Of a stretch of DNA of 64,000 nt, positions 1 through 7,264 are shown in pieces (position 1 is the first letter of the stretch; each line of letters starts with the position of its first letter). The notes under the pieces are model-generated. The model had not been told where the DNA came from. It saw only the letters and a program-made list of their open reading frames with translations, and did not search any database. Source of the stretch: Okeania sp. SIO2C9 (GTDB lineage: Bacteria; Cyanobacteriota; Cyanobacteriia; Cyanobacteriales; Microcoleaceae); assembly GCF_010672455.1 (NCBI RefSeq), contig NZ_JAAHGO010000012.1, positions 417,096 to 481,095 of the forward strand. The letters run 5' to 3'. Both the position numbers and the translations under genes were made by a program.

Positions 1-2
1 AT

Positions 3-416
3 ATTAGCGATCGCTTGGCTTTGATTGAAGGTATTAAGGATGGAGTTTTGGATGTTGTTGCTATTGACCATACTCCCTACAGTTACGAAGAAAAAACAGT
101 CGCTTTTTCTGAAGCACCCACAGGAGCCATAGGACTAGAAATAGCATTACCTTTACTATGGCAAAATCTGGTAGAAACACAAGAATTATCAGCAATAGAT
201 TTATGGAGAGTTTTGAGTACCAATCCGGCAAAATGTTTAGGAGTAAATTTAGGAGCGATCGTTCCTAATACTAATAAAGGAGCAGATATTACCCTATTTG
301 CCCCTCAAAAAACTTGGCAAGTAGATAGACAAAGCTTAAAATCTCGTTCTGCCAATACTCCCTGGTTAGAAAAACAAATTATCGGCCGAGTCTTAAGTTT
401 GACTTTTACCGAATAA
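3..416 (+). CDS. Dihydroorotase-like protein, 3' end of gene
   Basis: The frame is open from the first bases of the window, so this is the C-terminal part of a gene that begins upstream. It reads ISDRLALIEGIKDGVLDVVA and then AIDHTPYSYEEK, which matches the last metal-ligand Asp region of dihydroorotases (xxDHxPH). A GAIGLEIALPLL stretch and the NPAKCLG segment typical of the cyclic amidohydrolase C-terminus follow. The family closes carbamoyl-aspartate to dihydroorotate in pyrimidine synthesis. A complete second dihydroorotase lies at 3866-5197, so this may be a paralogue or a non-catalytic form. The N-terminal metal site is outside the window, so activity cannot be judged. Confidence 0.75.
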   Translation: MSDRLALIEGIKDGVLDVVAIDHTPYSYEEKTVAFSEAPTGAIGLEIALPLLWQNLVETQELSAIDLWRVLSTNPAKCLGVNLGAIVPNTNKGADITLFAPQKTWQVDRQSLKSRSANTPWLEKQIIGRVLSLTFTE

Positions 417-462
417 TTAAGGTTTAAAGTCTCTCTTTTTATGAAGCTCTCTGAATTTAGTT

Positions 463-695
463 AGGGCTTACCGATCTAATCTCAAAGCACTTATAAATAA
501 AGGTTTAGCCTTTTTAGAATCGAATTGCAGTGTGCCTATTTTAATTCACTTACCCTCAAAAAGTGAGAATTTGGGGGTGAAGGGGGCAGAAAAATCTCTC
601 GAACAATTATTCCTTCTACTTTCTCTGTCTTCCTGCCCTTACCACACTTCCCACACTCCCCACCCCTCCACACTTTGCTTTTTTCAGCAAACCCT
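463..695. mobile_element. MITE-like element, family M1
   Basis: The right end TCAGCAAACCCT is the inverse of the M1 end AGGGTTTGCTGA. The left end has drifted (AGGGCTTACCGA) but is followed by the same CTAATCTCAAAGCA block seen at 16644 and 37795. It fills most of the 417-798 gap. A 67-codon open frame across it is low-complexity repeat sequence and not a gene. Confidence 0.7.
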
Positions 696-798
696 AAGTA
701 AATACTGGAAAATCAAAAAAATATTGCCAAATTAAATCCTTTGTAATTTAATAGTAAGTGGTTATCTACTTTATACTTAATATGTTCCGGAATAGTTT

Positions 799-1296
799 AT
801 GGCAGATACAACTACTAAACCAGATACAGTTGGTACAACAGAAGCAGCATTTCTTCTAAATATTTCTACTGCTAGACTTAGGTTACTTTTGAGGCAAGGT
901 CGTCTCAAAGGAGCCAAAAAAGTCAAACGGTTTTGGGTAATTCCTTTAAATCGTCGAGGAATGCCAGAAATTACTCCTGGTCGTCGAGGTCCTCAAGGAA
1001 CTTGGAATAAAGGATTCCGTAAAGGCAATAGTTTTATCCATGTGCTACGAAGAGAAATTGACTATAACCGAGACCACGGCACCTCTCTTCCAGCAATTTC
1101 TGTCAAACAAGGAGGTAAAAACCATCACTGTCACGAAGTAGAAATTCAGGGAAATTGCAAAATTGTCTACCGACCTCATAAACCTAACAAAAGTCAAGCT
1201 GGTGGTGCCCGTCTGTGGATTGAAGTAGAGCCTGAAGTTGAAATTATTCGTAAATATTTCCGAGATACGGAAGTGACATCTCCCACACTAAGCTGA
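799..1296 (+). CDS. Helix-turn-helix protein of unknown role
   Basis: This 165-residue protein has an N-terminal MerR/excisionase-like helix-turn-helix at about residues 12-50 (VGTTEAAFLLNISTARLRLL, then RQGRLKGAKKV). This type binds DNA and often regulates transcription or excision. The rest is basic (RRGPQGTWNKGFRKG) with a HHCHE cluster near residue 110, and I recognise no domain there. Its last six codons lie inside the hairpin that ends the neighbouring tnpB element, so the native C-terminus may have been replaced when that element arrived. The gene is convergent with tnpB. Function unknown; DNA binding is an inference from the N-terminus. Confidence 0.6.
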   Translation: MADTTTKPDTVGTTEAAFLLNISTARLRLLLRQGRLKGAKKVKRFWVIPLNRRGMPEITPGRRGPQGTWNKGFRKGNSFIHVLRREIDYNRDHGTSLPAISVKQGGKNHHCHEVEIQGNCKIVYRPHKPNKSQAGGARLWIEVEPEVEIIRKYFRDTEVTSPTLS

Positions 1297-1310
1297 CGCT
1301 ATAGTGTGGG
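1282..1310. terminator. Hairpin between HTH gene and tnpB
   Basis: CCCACACTA and TAGTGTGGG form a 9-bp perfect stem around an 11-nt loop. It covers the 3' ends of both convergent reading frames. Position and form fit the right-end hairpin of an IS200/IS605-type element, and it could also act as a bidirectional terminator. The T-run after it is weak on both strands. Confidence 0.5.
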
Positions 1311-2542
1311 CTTCTCGTTTCGTAGCCCCGGTATCCCGTCGAGCTCCACGAGCTTTAAGGACGGAATGCCCTACCGCCCTATTTTTGATATTTATCGCCG
1401 CATTCAAGTCGCGGTCTATTACTATGCCGCAATGCGGGCAAGAATGAATTCTTTGGGATAATTCTTTAGGGACTTTTTCACCACAATTTGAGCAATCTTG
1501 GCTAGTATTTTTAGGGTTCACAGCGATAGTTTTCTGCCCAGCATTTCCGGCTTTGACATTTAAAATAGTTAGAAATTGTCCCCATGCAGCATCATTAATT
1601 GATTTACTCAATCTGGTTTTCGCCAGCCCTTTGATATTTAAGTTTGCCTCCGGCACGCCGCTCCGCGTCTACGTAAGCAATAACATTGGCTTTTGATAGT
1701 AATTCATTGGCTGTTTTAAAATGAAAATCTTTACGCTTGTCGGCTACCTTTTTATGTTGTTTGGCTAATGCTTTGACTGCTTTTAACCATCTTTTACTAC
1801 CTTTTTTCTTCTTAGATAAACGTTTTTGTAGAGTCTTTAATCGCTGCTGAGATTTTCGATAGTATTGAGGAATTGGAACTGATTCCCCTTCGCTCGTGGT
1901 TAAGAATTCCTTCAGCCCCATATCTATTCCCAGAGTATTTTCTGATGTAGGTTTGATTTCAGAAATAATAGAGGGAACCAATTTATTCTCCATGGATAAA
2001 GTTACATAATACCCATCGACTTTACGGCTAATTGTGACTGTTTTAATTTGAAAACCCTCTGGCAAAGGCCGATGTTGAATTAACTTTACATTACCAATTT
2101 TGGGGAGATTAATTCTTTGATTAACAACGCAATCCTGTTTTATTTGAGGATAAGTGAAACTACGATAACGGCTTTTATTTTTAAATCTGGGTTTTCCTAA
2201 TTTTTGCCCGTTTTTATCTGCTTTTAACCACCTATCAAAAGCTACCTTGACTCGCTTAATGCAATCTTGCAATACCTGAGAATGAATTAGCTTATACTCA
2301 GGAAACTTGTCTTTGGTATTGACTAAATCTCTTTTCTGAGAAAAATAATCTGGGTTATCTTTTAGCTGAGGAATTGATGTTATTAACGGGCAAGCATTAA
2401 CCGGACAGCGGTTCTCTTCCCACCATGAAAACCTCTGGCCCAAACGATAGTTGTACTGCCGACGCAACAATTCCAGCCACAACTCTATTGTGGCAGTTTG
2501 GTCTTTGTTGGGTTTAAGCTTGTATTGATAGGCAGTCCGCAT
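1288..2542 (-). pseudogene. tnpB: Broken tnpB (IS200/IS605 family)
   Basis: Two overlapping minus-strand frames together make a TnpB, the RNA-guided nuclease of IS200/IS605 elements. The first (1604-2542, 312 aa) has the N-terminal region and the first RuvC Asp (LGIDMGLKEFL, D207). The second (1288-1656) has LNIKGLAKTRLSKSINDAAW, the zinc finger CSNCGEKVPKE with CPHC, and the last Asp (IDRDLNAA). Where the middle RuvC Glu should stand (family IxYEDLN) the frame instead reads AYVDAERRAGGK and shifts, because a GC-rich repeat sits at 1641-1672. The catalytic Glu is lost and the frame broken, so this copy should be inactive. No tnpA is visible. Confidence 0.85.
1641..1672. repeat. Very small GC-rich repeat inside tnpB
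   Basis: A 31-nt GC-rich segment (GTTTGCCTCCGGCACGCCGC followed by TCCGCGTCTAC) replaces the roughly 6 nt expected for the Glu-Asp codons. Its composition differs sharply from the AT-rich gene. It resembles the small dispersed repeats known from Nostoc-type cyanobacteria. Confidence 0.6.
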
Positions 2543-2624
2543 AACGGCAAATTTCCCTGGTTATAAAACACAATAGCACGAGTTTTTTTTAAAGACCAAA
2601 ACTTGAGGATAATATTTGTAAATT

Positions 2625-2765
2625 AATGGGGCATCGAACCTATTCAATTTACCGCCGATTCATCTGGTCGCCAAATCTCGCGATTATGGCGTGAGGCTTC
2701 TCGGCGATTTAGCTAAAATAGAGCAAGAGTACCCCCGGTCAATCAGAGATTATACCGGGAGATGA
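2625..2765 (+). pseudogene. Unidentified short coding remnant
   Basis: A frame without a start codon reads PPIHLVAKSRDYGVRLLGD followed by LAKIEQEYPRSIRDYTGR and a stop. Composition and codon use look coding, but I do not recognise the family. The same DNA also contains inverted repeats CGCCGA/TCGGCG (2653/2701), CGCCA/TGGCG (2669/2687) and CCCGGT/ACCGGG (2734/2754), so an RNA structure is an alternative. It lies between the 5' end of tnpB and the 3' end of lepB. Confidence 0.35.
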
Positions 2766-2835
2766 ATTGTGACCAAAATCAAAACAGATACCGATCAAGA
2801 CTAGCCAAAGTCGCACCTTAACACCACACTAACCT

Positions 2836-3495
2836 TTATAAATTTGATTTGTACAATGGTAGTTCATCTATACTTCCAATGGTATCTAGCGGCCAAAAGC
2901 GAAATATAGCTCGACCAATGATATTTTCATAAGGTACAAAGCCCCAACACCGACCATCGTAACTATGATTACGATTATCTCCCATGACTAAATAGGAATC
3001 TGGAGGCACTGTCACAGGTTCAGAAAGAAATCTTTTGTCAGGGGGACAAACATCTATTCTTGTTTTTTGGTGGTTAACTTTTCTCGCCTCAAGTTCGGCA
3101 GGATTCAAATCTGAAGCAACGTAGGTTTCTTCTACTATTTTGTCATTTACATACACTTTTCCATTTTTGAGTTCCACTCGGTCTCCTGGCACACCAACTA
3201 TGCGTTTAATAAAAGCATCTTTATACTGAGTTTTCAGTTCATTTGTCGGGTTAAAAACCACAATATCCCCTCTTTGAGGTTCTCTAAATTTGTAACCCAA
3301 TTTATCTATAATCAAGCGATCGTTAATTTGTAATGTTGGTAGCATTGAACCAGAAGGAATATAACGTGCCTCAGCAACAAATTGACGAATTCCAATAGCC
3401 AAAATCACACTAAGTCCTATGGTTTTGATTGATTCAATCCATGGATTTTCTTCATTTGGCTCTTCTTTGTTTACTTTTTTTTCTTCTTTATTCAT
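2836..3495 (-). CDS. lepB: Signal peptidase I
   Basis: This 219-residue membrane-anchored serine protease removes signal peptides from exported proteins at the plasma or thylakoid membrane. A charged N-terminus leads into one membrane segment (about 24-41, [18 protein letters not shown]). Box B is [10 protein letters not shown] with nucleophile Ser50. Box D is [11 protein letters not shown] with general base Lys97. Box E is [12 protein letters not shown] near 171-182. Length and layout are normal for cyanobacterial LepB, and all catalytic residues are present. The gene is divergent from pyrC, with a 370-bp AT-rich gap between them. Identification is firm; which of the usual cyanobacterial paralogues it is cannot be told. 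Confidence 0.93.
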   Translation of the reverse strand: MNKEEKKVNKEEPNEENPWIESIKTIGLSVILAIGIRQFVAEARYIPSGSMLPTLQINDRLIIDKLGYKFREPQRGDIVVFNPTNELKTQYKDAFIKRIVGVPGDRVELKNGKVYVNDKIVEETYVASDLNPAELEARKVNHQKTRIDVCPPDKRFLSEPVTVPPDSYLVMGDNRNHSYDGRCWGFVPYENIIGRAIFRFWPLDTIGSIDELPLYKSNL

Positions 3496-3865
3496 AGTCT
3501 ATAAATAATTCATCCAATAATTAATTTAAAAATACTTAATTTTGATTGTAGATTTAGAATTTGAGTCTCCCAGTTAATTTTTTTGATGATCTAAAATATA
3601 TAGCAATCCTATTTTCAGTTGTAATATTTTGCTGGTAGTTTAGAACTCATATAGGGGAGCCGTCGGATTAGCGACTTCAATAATTTTAAAGGTTTGCAGT
3701 TAAAATTAACTGTTATAAGAATTTTCACAACCAATGCGCAGATTTTTATATAAAATTAACAGGTGTCTCAACAGTCTAAATTAACAATTAATTAGTAAAT
3801 GTCCTAGTTTTTAAATCGCTCATCATAATATTATATAACAATCTTATTAAAACTAATTTTTCATC
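3496..3865. other. Intergenic region between divergent lepB and pyrC
   Basis: The region is AT-rich and should hold both promoters, but no clear -35/-10 pair stands out. At about 3652-3680 a GC-rich segment (GGGGAGCCGTCGGATTAGCG) matches one at 56517-56540, so it is a copy of a short dispersed repeat. Confidence 0.5.
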
Positions 3866-5197
3866 ATGTCCCCTACTTCTTCTTTATTAATCCGTCGCGC
3901 TCGTATTCTTCTACCTGATGGAGAATTTCTCGTCGGTGATGTGCAAATTCAAGGTGGAGAAATTATTCAGGTCGCTCCAGAAATTTCATCTTCTGAAGCT
4001 CCGGGAAAAATCATTGATGCTGAAGGGTTAACCCTATTACCTGGAGTCATCGACCCCCAGGTACATTTTCGGGAACCTGGATTAGAACATAAGGAGGATT
4101 TATTTACTGCTAGTCGAGCTTGTGTGAAAGGTGGTGTTACTTCTTTTCTGGAAATGCCTAATACTAAACCTTTGACTACTACTCAAACTGCATTGGACGA
4201 TAAGTTACAAAGGGCAGCACAAAAATGTTTGGTTAATTTCGGTTTTTTTATTGGGGCAACGGCAGAAAATTTACCCGATTTATTAACAGCTAATCCTACT
4301 TCTGGGATTAAAATTTTTATGGGTTCCATGCACGGACCTTTATTAGTAGATACTGAGGAAAAGTTAGAGCCTATTTTTGCTAGGGGAAAAAGGTTAATTG
4401 CTGTTCATGCAGAAAATCAAGCTCGAATTGATGAAAGGAAAAAAGAATTTGCTGGTATTTCTGACCCTGCTATTCATTCACAAATTCAGGATAATGAGAC
4501 TGCTTTATTGGCAACTAAGATGGCTTTAAAGTTGTCGAAAAAATATCAGCGGAGGTTACATATTTTGCATACTTCGACTGGAGATGAAGCTGAATTATTG
4601 CGTCAGGATAAACCTAGCTGGGTGACTGCTGAAGTTACGCCTCAACATTTGTTATTAAATACAAGTGCTTATGAAAAGATTGGTACTTTAGCTCAGATGA
4701 ATCCTCCTTTAAAATCTGCTCGTGATAATGATATTTTATGGCAAGCTTTGTTGGATGGAGTAATTGATTTTATTGCCACAGATCATGCACCTCATACTTT
4801 AGAAGAAAAAGCAAAAGGTTATCCAAATACTCCTTCAGGAATGCCTGGGGTGGAAACTTCTTTACCTTTAATGTTGACTCAAGCTATTCAGGGAAAATGT
4901 TCTGTTGCTCAAGTTTCTAATTGGATGTCCACTGCTGTGGCAAAAGGTTATGGTATTCCGAAAAAAGGAGCGATCGCTCCTGGTTTTGATGCGGATTTAG
5001 TATTAGTTGATTTGGATAATTATCGCCCTGTTTTAAGAGAGGAATTAATGACAAAATGTGGGTGGAGTCCGTTTGAAGGATGGAGTTTAACTGGTTGGCC
5101 TGTTGTTACTATTGTTGGAGGAGAAGTTGTGTTTAATCGTGGTGAATTTAATTCTGATTTTCGGGGTAAAGCTTTGACTTTTTCTGAAGCAACCTAA
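3866..5197 (+). CDS. pyrC: Dihydroorotase
   Basis: This 443-residue class I dihydroorotase catalyses the third step of UMP synthesis in the cytoplasm. The amidohydrolase barrel shows the metal loop GVIDPQVHFREPG, the likely carboxylated Lys in GIKIFMGS, metal His residues in AVHAEN and HILHTS, and the catalytic Asp in IATDHAPH. NPPLKSARD and the PGFDADLVLVD C-terminal strand are also typical. The usual DxHxH loop here is DPQVH, with Gln in place of the first metal His. I recall the same change in dihydroorotases of other phyla, so it need not abolish activity, but it sets this protein apart from the standard form. A second dihydroorotase-like gene ends at 416. Confidence 0.88.
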   Translation: MSPTSSLLIRRARILLPDGEFLVGDVQIQGGEIIQVAPEISSSEAPGKIIDAEGLTLLPGVIDPQVHFREPGLEHKEDLFTASRACVKGGVTSFLEMPNTKPLTTTQTALDDKLQRAAQKCLVNFGFFIGATAENLPDLLTANPTSGIKIFMGSMHGPLLVDTEEKLEPIFARGKRLIAVHAENQARIDERKKEFAGISDPAIHSQIQDNETALLATKMALKLSKKYQRRLHILHTSTGDEAELLRQDKPSWVTAEVTPQHLLLNTSAYEKIGTLAQMNPPLKSARDNDILWQALLDGVIDFIATDHAPHTLEEKAKGYPNTPSGMPGVETSLPLMLTQAIQGKCSVAQVSNWMSTAVAKGYGIPKKGAIAPGFDADLVLVDLDNYRPVLREELMTKCGWSPFEGWSLTGWPVVTIVGGEVVFNRGEFNSDFRGKALTFSEAT

Positions 5198-5199
5198 CT

Positions 5200-5450
5200 A
5201 GGATTTGCTTATGAAAGTCTTTTAGTAGGTGTAGGAGACAGGAGACAGGAGACAGGAGACAACCCACCCCTCGCCCCTCCCCCTCCCCTCCTGGGAGGGG
5301 GAGACAGGAGAAATGGGAATTTACAGGAGGTAGGAGCGGGCGTTTTGTCCCTTAATTTTTCTGCCCAAATCTTGACCAAAATCCGCTCCTAATTGAACAA
5401 TTACCACTTAAAACCTCGAACTTTTTGATACTTAAAAGGGCACTTACCTT
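5200..5450. mobile_element. M1 copy, right end lost
   Basis: It starts AGGATTTGCT three bases after the pyrC stop and follows the 9901 copy through the GGAGACAGGAGACAGG stretch, CCCTTAATTTTTCTGCCCAA and CCACTTAAAACCTCG. It then runs into the M2 element at 5452 without a recognisable right end. Confidence 0.6.
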
Positions 5451-5451
5451 T

Positions 5452-5647
5452 ATCTATTTTGAAAAAAGAATATTACGAATAATAAACATGAGAAAAAGAC
5501 AAATGCAGGAGGTATCCCTTTGACAAAAAATAGAATTTCCTAGCTCAAAACTGGTATTGAAGCTATTCCCATACGACTCCTGAGGACTGAGGACTGACTC
5601 CTAAGAAATAGCCTAACTATTTGTAGCAAACATTCATAAAATTGGTA
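5452..5647. mobile_element. M2 copy, reverse orientation
   Basis: It reads ATTTTGAAAAAAGAATATTACGAAT at one side and TTTGTAGCAAACATTCATAAAATTGGTA at the other, the inverse of the 6774 element. An inverted copy of the pyrimidine-rich GTCTCCTGTCTCC block (5705-5825) follows before dhaL. Nothing else is seen in the 5198-5833 gap. Confidence 0.6.
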
Positions 5648-5833
5648 TAAAACGCTCAAAAAGGAGCGTATTTTAGGCTCATAGTTGGGCAGAACAATCT
5701 TGGGACAAAACGCCCGCTCCTACCTCCTCGCTCCCAAGCCATTTCTCCTGTCTTCCCCTCCACGGTCGGGGGAGGGGCGAGGGGTGGGTTGTCTCCTGTC
5801 TCCTGTCTCCTGTCTCCTGACTCCTGACAACAG

Positions 5834-6475
5834 TTATTTATAAGTATTCAACCGAACATGATATAACAAAGTTTTCAGTATGAGATAAATAGAGGTTGCC
5901 CCTGGGTCTTGATGACCAATGCTGCGATCGCCTAAATAACTTGCTCTTCCTTTTTTAGCTAACATGGGAATAGTATTTTTCATTCCCGACTCAGCAGCAT
6001 CTACTGCTTGTTTCAAACTTTCGAGAAAACTAGAACCATTTGCCACTGCTTCTGTAAAAGTATTTGCTGCTGGAGACAAAGCATCTAACATAGTTTTGTC
6101 TCCCAAGTTAGCTTTGCCACGTTGCACCACTCCCTCAACTGCTGCAGCGAATACTTTAGCCATATCTTCTGAGGTGAGTTCCGACTTCCCTGTGACTACA
6201 GCACTTGCTCGTAAAAATAAAGTGCCGTACAGAGGTCCACTAGCACCACCGACAGTAGAGATTAAAGTCATACTCACAGTTTTAAAAATACTGCCAATAT
6301 CTTTATTCGTAACAGTCGGCAGTTGAGTTAGAACTTTCTGAAAACCACGATTCATATTAATGCCATGGTCAGCATCACCAATAGCAGCATCTAATTCTGT
6401 GAGATAATCTTTGTTCTCCTCTAAGACTGTTGCTACTGCTTCCAACCATTGGATAATTTGTTCTTTGTTTAGCAT
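5834..6475 (-). CDS. dhaL: Dihydroxyacetone kinase ADP-binding subunit DhaL
   Basis: This 213-residue subunit of PTS-type dihydroxyacetone kinase holds ADP as a bound coenzyme. The ADP is rephosphorylated by DhaM and passes phosphate to dihydroxyacetone on DhaK. The Mg-ADP site motif AIGDADHGINMNRGF (Asp/His at 33-41) is intact. GGASGPLYGTLFLRAS and the C-terminal GRASYLGDRSIGHQDPGATS are standard DhaL signatures. The full length matches the family. DhaM and DhaK lie upstream on the same strand, but 790 bp of repeats separate dhaL from dhaM, so co-transcription is uncertain. Confidence 0.92.
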   Translation of the reverse strand: MLNKEQIIQWLEAVATVLEENKDYLTELDAAIGDADHGINMNRGFQKVLTQLPTVTNKDIGSIFKTVSMTLISTVGGASGPLYGTLFLRASAVVTGKSELTSEDMAKVFAAAVEGVVQRGKANLGDKTMLDALSPAANTFTEAVANGSSFLESLKQAVDAAESGMKNTIPMLAKKGRASYLGDRSIGHQDPGATSIYLILKTLLYHVRLNTYK

Positions 6476-6589
6476 AATCTTTTCAGTTATCAGTTATCAG
6501 TTAAAAGAAGTAGGTTTGGTTGAGGTAGGAAACCCAACATATACAGGACTTACGCAAATTATATCAAATCCGGTAGCATCGGTGTAATT

Positions 6590-6722
6590 AGATGGTGAGA
6601 TGGGGAGTAGGGGAGATGGGAAGATGGGGAGTTAGGGAGTAGAGGAGATGGGGAGTTAGGGAGTAGGGGAGATGGGGAGTTAGGGAGTAGGGGAGATAGG
6701 GAGTTAGGGAGTAGGGGAGATC
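6590..6722. repeat. Tandem 24-bp G-rich repeat
   Basis: Four to five degenerate copies of GATGGGGAGTTAGGGAGTAG plus GGGA stand in a row. A 65-codon frame across it (6559-6756, Pro/Ser/Leu repeats) is an artefact of the repeat. The rest of the 6476-7264 gap holds an M2 element and GC-rich scraps (CCCCTCCACGGTCGGGGGAG at 7155). Confidence 0.7.
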
Positions 6723-6773
6723 GAGAAATATTTGGTAATGGTTGAAAATGGAACATTTTTTTAGAACGAATTA

Positions 6774-6954
6774 TACCAATTTGATAAATGTTTGCTACAA
6801 ATAGTTAGGCTATTTCTTAGGAGTCAGGAGTCGTATGGGAATTGCTTCAATACCAGTTTTTAGTTCGTAAATTCTCTTTTTTCTCAAAAGTACATTTCCT
6901 GCAAAATCTTTTTATCGCACTTATTATTCGTAACATTCTTTTTTCAAAATGGTA
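6774..6954. mobile_element. M2 element with TTA target duplication
   Basis: Ends TACCAATTTGATAAATG and CATTCTTTTTTCAAAATGGTA are imperfect inverted repeats. TTA flanks both sides (6771-6773 and 6955-6957). At 181 bp with no coding capacity, it looks like a non-autonomous transposable element. Confidence 0.7.
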
Positions 6955-7264
6955 TTAAACGGATTTGATATTATTAGACAACACGCTATCCGTAGGGGGC
7001 AAATGGCATTCGCCCCTACTATAGAAACCATTTGATCGCTATAGAATTATGGTGTTCAAGTCTTTTCGCGCATCAATATGATCCGAAAATCTTGGTGTTG
7101 GTGTGTTGAATTTTGTGTATTATTTCTCCCCATATCTTCCCTTTTTCTTCTTCCCCTCCACGGTCGGGGGAGGGGCTAGGGGTGGGTTGTCTCCTGTCTC
7201 CAGTATAGCTTTCTCCTTGCTAAATTTATGAAGATACGATCAGGGGTTCTATAGACAAAGCTCC

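Noticed and set aside
532..735. 67-residue ORF
   Set aside because: It lies wholly within an M1 element and is made of pyrimidine-rich low-complexity DNA.
2625..2765. tRNA or tRNA-like RNA
   Set aside because: A GGTTCGA-like string is present on the minus strand, but its T-arm does not pair and no acceptor stem is found.
6559..6756. 65-residue Pro/Ser/Leu ORF
   Set aside because: The reading frame is a by-product of the 24-bp tandem repeat.
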